From contig OMQP01000049.1 of NCBI GenBank assembly GCA_900313285.1, positions 1 through 6,686 on the forward strand: a stretch of 6,686 nucleotides of DNA, given 5' to 3'. A program made the position numbers and the translations under genes. The notes under the pieces are model-generated. The model made no database searches, was not told the DNA's origin, and saw only the letters and a program-made list of their open reading frames with translations. Source of the stretch: an uncultured Pseudomonadota bacterium. Lineage in GTDB: Bacteria > Pseudomonadota > Alphaproteobacteria > Rs-D84. Of this stretch, positions 3,915 through 6,686 are shown one piece after another; position 1 is the stretch's first letter; every line of letters starts with the position of its first letter.

Positions 3915-6317
3915 ATGAACGACGAAATGAAACATATATTTGATCGTGAATCAAAATGGCAAAAACGTTGGCGCGCGGAACGCGCATTTGTTCCAAAAAA
4001 TGATGGTTCAAAACCACGTTTTTATACATTGGTCGAATTTCCTTTCTTGTCCGGTGCCGGTTTGCATGCTGGGCACATGTTGATTTATACAGGAATGGAC
4101 GTTGTGTCCCGTTTTCGTCGTCATTTGGGATATGATGTTTTATATCCTATGGGGTTCGATGCCATGGGAATTGCTGCCGAACATTATGCAACAAAGATGG
4201 GACGTCATCCTGCTGAAATCGCTGAAGAATTAAAGAAATCTTATGCTGCTGTTATAGATCAAGCTGGCTGGTCGGTTAATCCGGAAACCCGTGTTGCAAC
4301 ATCTGATCCTGAATTTATAAAATGGACCCAGTGGATGTTTATACAATTCTTTAAAAACGGTTTGGCATATAAATCTGAATTGCCTATGAATTGGTGTCCT
4401 AATTGTAAAACAACATTAACGAACGAAGAATTGGAAGATGGCAAATGTAATCGTTGTCATGGGGATGTTGAAAAGAAACTGAAATTACAATGGAATTTAC
4501 GTTTGGGCGATTATGCTGAAAAATTATTAGATGGTTTGAAAGATGTCGATTTTGATGAACGTATCAAAAAAGACGAAATAAACATGATTGGTAAATCTGT
4601 TGGTGCAGAAGTTGATTTTCATGTCGGTGATGATGTTATGACGGTTTATACAACCCGCGTTGATACTATATTCGGTGTAACATTCTGTGTGTTGGCACCA
4701 GAACATGAATTGGTTCGCAAATGGTTGAATGACGGTTTAATTTCAAATAAAGACGAAGTGGAAGCTTATATTAAACAATCTGTTGCTAAATCTGAAATCG
4801 AAAGAACCGATGCAACAAAAGAAAAAACAGGTGTTGAATTAAAAGGCATTAAAGCGGTTAATCCGTTCAATAATACACAAACACCAATATTTATATCTGA
4901 TTATGTTTTAGCTGATTATGGATTCGGTGCAATTATGGCAGTGCCTGCACATGATGGTCGTGATTGGGCGTTCGCCAAAAAGTTTGGTTTACCGATAATT
5001 CCTGTGCTGGCAGGCGGTGATGTTGAAAACGCTGCATGGGAAATGGATGGTGAACATATAAATTCAGAATTTTTGAACGGCATGGGTAAAGAAGAAGCAA
5101 TTGCTGCCGCTATTAAATATGGAACCGAACATGGCTTTGTTCGTGCTGCTACAAAATACAAATTAAAAGATTGGGGATTTTCACGTCAAATGTATTGGGG
5201 AGAACCTATTCCGCTTGTTTATTGTGATAAATGTGGGTGGCAACCTGTACCGGAAGATGAACTGCCAGTGTTGCAACCATATATGACAGATTACAAACCA
5301 ACTGATAACGGGGAAAGCCCCCTGGCCCGTGCAACTGATTGGGTAAATACTAAATGTCCATGTTGTGGTGGTGCTGCAAAACGTGAAACAGATACGATGC
5401 CAGGATGGGCAGGATCGTCATGGTATTTTATGCGATATCTGGATCCAAAAAATGACAAAGAATTCTGTTCGCGCGAACAAATGGAAAATTGGATGCCTGT
5501 AAATCATTATAATGGTGGTCATGAACATAATACTCGTCATTTGATTTATTCAAGATTTTGGCATCATGCACTTTATGATATGGGATTGGTTAATACCCCA
5601 GAACCATATGCAAAACGTACGGCTCAGGGTCTTGTATTGGGTAGTGATGGGTACAAAATATCTAAATCACGTGGTAATGGATTCCAGGTTTCTGAATTAT
5701 TGGACAAAGTTGGCGCAGATATTGCACGTGTGACAATTTTGTCGTTGGGACCATGGAAAAATAATACCATGTGGAACGAAGGTGCTTTGGCGGGAGTTCA
5801 AAGATTTTTAAAACGTGTTGAAAATTTTTCTGATAATTTAACAGACGAACCTTTGACACCAGACCAAGACAGATTGGTTAACAAATTGATTGCTGATGTC
5901 ACAGACAGAATTAGCAATATGGGATTTAATACTTCGATTTCTGCGATGATGGAATTTATCAACGAATTTCCAGGTGGCAAAATGCCGCGTGCTGCATACG
6001 AAGTTTTAATCCAAATGTTAAATCCATTTGCGCCACATTTAACCGAAGAATGTTGGGAAAAACTGGGACATAAAGATATGTTGGTCTTTGAACCGTGGCC
6101 AAGTTTTGACGCGTCTAAATTGGTCGAAAACGATATGACAATAGTTGTGTCTGTAAACGGAAAACGTGTTAAAGATTTTGTTGTCCCTGTTGATATTGCA
6201 GAAAACGATTTGGTTGAAACTGCAAAACAAAATGCTGCAAAACAACTGGATGGAGCAACAATAATAAAAACAATAGTTGTTCCAAAGAAATTGGTTAATT
6301 TTGTGATAAAGAAATAA
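3915..6317 (+). CDS. leuS: Leucyl-tRNA synthetase
   Basis: 800 residues from the ATG at 3915. This cytoplasmic class I synthetase charges tRNA-Leu with leucine using ATP. Landmarks in this numbering: HIGH-type motif HAGH at 51-54 within FPFLSGAGLHAGH; zinc-type CPNC/CNRC at 161-164 and 178-181; CP1 editing domain with TTRVDT at 246-251 (usual TTRPDT) and MAVPAHDGRD ending at Asp350, the editing aspartate; a second Cys pair set CDKC (437-440) and CPCC (481-484); KMSKS-type KISKS at 581-585; then the anticodon-binding and C-terminal domains (VSVNGKRVKDFVVP, IVVPKKLVNFVIK). Only about nine residues separate QGLVL from KISKS, so the leucine-specific insert common in proteobacterial LeuRS is missing. 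With YNGGHEH and YSRFWHHALYD, the protein resembles clostridial or candidate-phyla types. Earlier starts at 3879 (TTG) and 3903 are possible but less likely. Confidence 0.96.
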   Translation: MNDEMKHIFDRESKWQKRWRAERAFVPKNDGSKPRFYTLVEFPFLSGAGLHAGHMLIYTGMDVVSRFRRHLGYDVLYPMGFDAMGIAAEHYATKMGRHPAEIAEELKKSYAAVIDQAGWSVNPETRVATSDPEFIKWTQWMFIQFFKNGLAYKSELPMNWCPNCKTTLTNEELEDGKCNRCHGDVEKKLKLQWNLRLGDYAEKLLDGLKDVDFDERIKKDEINMIGKSVGAEVDFHVGDDVMTVYTTRVDTIFGVTFCVLAPEHELVRKWLNDGLISNKDEVEAYIKQSVAKSEIERTDATKEKTGVELKGIKAVNPFNNTQTPIFISDYVLADYGFGAIMAVPAHDGRDWAFAKKFGLPIIPVLAGGDVENAAWEMDGEHINSEFLNGMGKEEAIAAAIKYGTEHGFVRAATKYKLKDWGFSRQMYWGEPIPLVYCDKCGWQPVPEDELPVLQPYMTDYKPTDNGESPLARATDWVNTKCPCCGGAAKRETDTMPGWAGSSWYFMRYLDPKNDKEFCSREQMENWMPVNHYNGGHEHNTRHLIYSRFWHHALYDMGLVNTPEPYAKRTAQGLVLGSDGYKISKSRGNGFQVSELLDKVGADIARVTILSLGPWKNNTMWNEGALAGVQRFLKRVENFSDNLTDEPLTPDQDRLVNKLIADVTDRISNMGFNTSISAMMEFINEFPGGKMPRAAYEVLIQMLNPFAPHLTEECWEKLGHKDMLVFEPWPSFDASKLVENDMTIVVSVNGKRVKDFVVPVDIAENDLVETAKQNAAKQLDGATIIKTIVVPKKLVNFVIKK

Positions 6318-6347
6318 TAAAAACCGCCAAAAAAGGCGGTTTTTATT
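6316..6347. terminator. Bidirectional terminator between leuS and rpiB
   Basis: AAAAACCGCC (6319-6328) pairs perfectly with GGCGGTTTTT (6335-6344) around an A6 loop, with further A-T pairs outside. The A and T flanks give a T run in both directions, so it can end both convergent genes. It starts at the leuS stop codon. Confidence 0.88.
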
Positions 6348-6686
6348 TTAAGATATTTTTTGAATTCTGCGAATTCTTTTTTCAATATTATCAAATGGGC
6401 TTTCTAAAAAACTTTGTGCGCACAAAAACGCAATTTCGATATCTATATCGTCTGCGGCCAAAGTCAAAACGTTTATATCATCGTGAAAGCGGTCGTCACG
6501 TGCTTGTTCTGGACGTTCACAACGAGATGCACGTAAATGACGATGACGGTTTGCTGCTATTTCCATCCCTGCCCCAGTGCCACAGATTAAAATGCCGCGT
6601 GCCGCTGAATCGTCTAACATAGCATCGGCTAATTTGTCGGCAATATCAGGAAAATCGACAGGTGTATTCAAATCATCTGTACCAAG
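6348..6686 (-). CDS. rpiB: Ribose-5-phosphate isomerase B (partial, start outside window)
   Basis: RpiB interconverts ribose 5-phosphate and ribulose 5-phosphate in the non-oxidative pentose phosphate pathway. The window holds the last 112 residues; the frame is open to the right edge, and the missing start should carry the SDHAG-type N-terminus. Seen here, counted from the edge: LGTDD (1-5), VDFPDIADKLADAM (10-23), and RGILICGTGAGMEIAANR (30-47) with the active-site Cys35 and phosphate-binding GTGAG loop. His68 in RFHDDINVLTL matches the catalytic His of the family's REHNDANVL segment. The C-terminal RIRRIQKI matches the phosphate-contacting Arg-rich tail. The usual CHDVYSAR stretch reads CERPEQAR, so the His after Cys is replaced. 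It converges on leuS and shares its terminator. Confidence 0.88.
   Translation of the reverse strand, partial: LGTDDLNTPVDFPDIADKLADAMLDDSAARGILICGTGAGMEIAANRHRHLRASRCERPEQARDDRFHDDINVLTLAADDIDIEIAFLCAQSFLESPFDNIEKRIRRIQKIS

Noticed and set aside
5798..6394. Long minus-strand open frame of 198 codons
   Set aside because: Lies almost wholly antisense to the well-conserved end of leuS and crosses the bidirectional terminator; a shadow of leuS codon use.
6395..6622. Plus-strand open frame at the right edge
   Set aside because: Antisense to the conserved rpiB reading frame; its translation shows no family features.

Overview
The window is AT-rich DNA with short intergenic distances (apart from one block) and ordinary bacterial signals. 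The shikimate kinase reads like an alphaproteobacterial one (PFVDSD, EIEKAAG and IWLKADL stretches). The two secreted proteins carry InlB-type repeats and a Cys-rich module of a kind I associate with host- or gut-associated bacteria. My best guess is an uncultured, AT-rich, gut-type alphaproteobacterium. This is inference from protein resemblance only; no search was run.

Layout. Positions 1-59 (minus) hold the first codons of an exported or membrane protein, which fires away from a short divergent promoter region. Positions 160-1267 (plus) are an aroK-mscL operon: shikimate kinase, overlapped by 23 bases by a large-conductance mechanosensitive channel with an added C-terminal zinc-ribbon-like module. 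It ends in a hairpin terminator. Positions 1328-2120 are about 790 bases without a convincing gene. They hold a small GC-richer island with nested stems (1495-1600) and a cluster of repeats and hairpins (1926-2049) where transcription from the right probably stops. Positions 2121-3349 (minus) are two coupled genes for secreted proteins that share an InlB/Flg_new-type repeat, one with a Cys-rich module and one with a LamG-like domain. A perfect 16-bp palindrome lies in their leader. Positions 3514-3792 (plus) encode a small two-helix membrane protein with its own clear promoter and terminator. Positions 3915-6317 (plus) are leuS, leucyl-tRNA synthetase, again with its own promoter. The bidirectional terminator behind it is shared with a convergent rpiB (ribose-5-phosphate isomerase B), cut by the right edge.

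The genes do not form one pathway: housekeeping genes (aroK, leuS, rpiB) flank an accessory, surface-directed locus. No CRISPR array, transposase, tRNA, rRNA or phage gene is visible. I did not find a clear new defence or mobile system. The points most worth a second look are the secreted two-gene operon with its palindrome, the LeuRS that lacks the proteobacterial insert, the Gly-to-Glu change in the shikimate kinase GGG motif, the zinc-ribbon MscL, and the structured island in the AT-rich gap.
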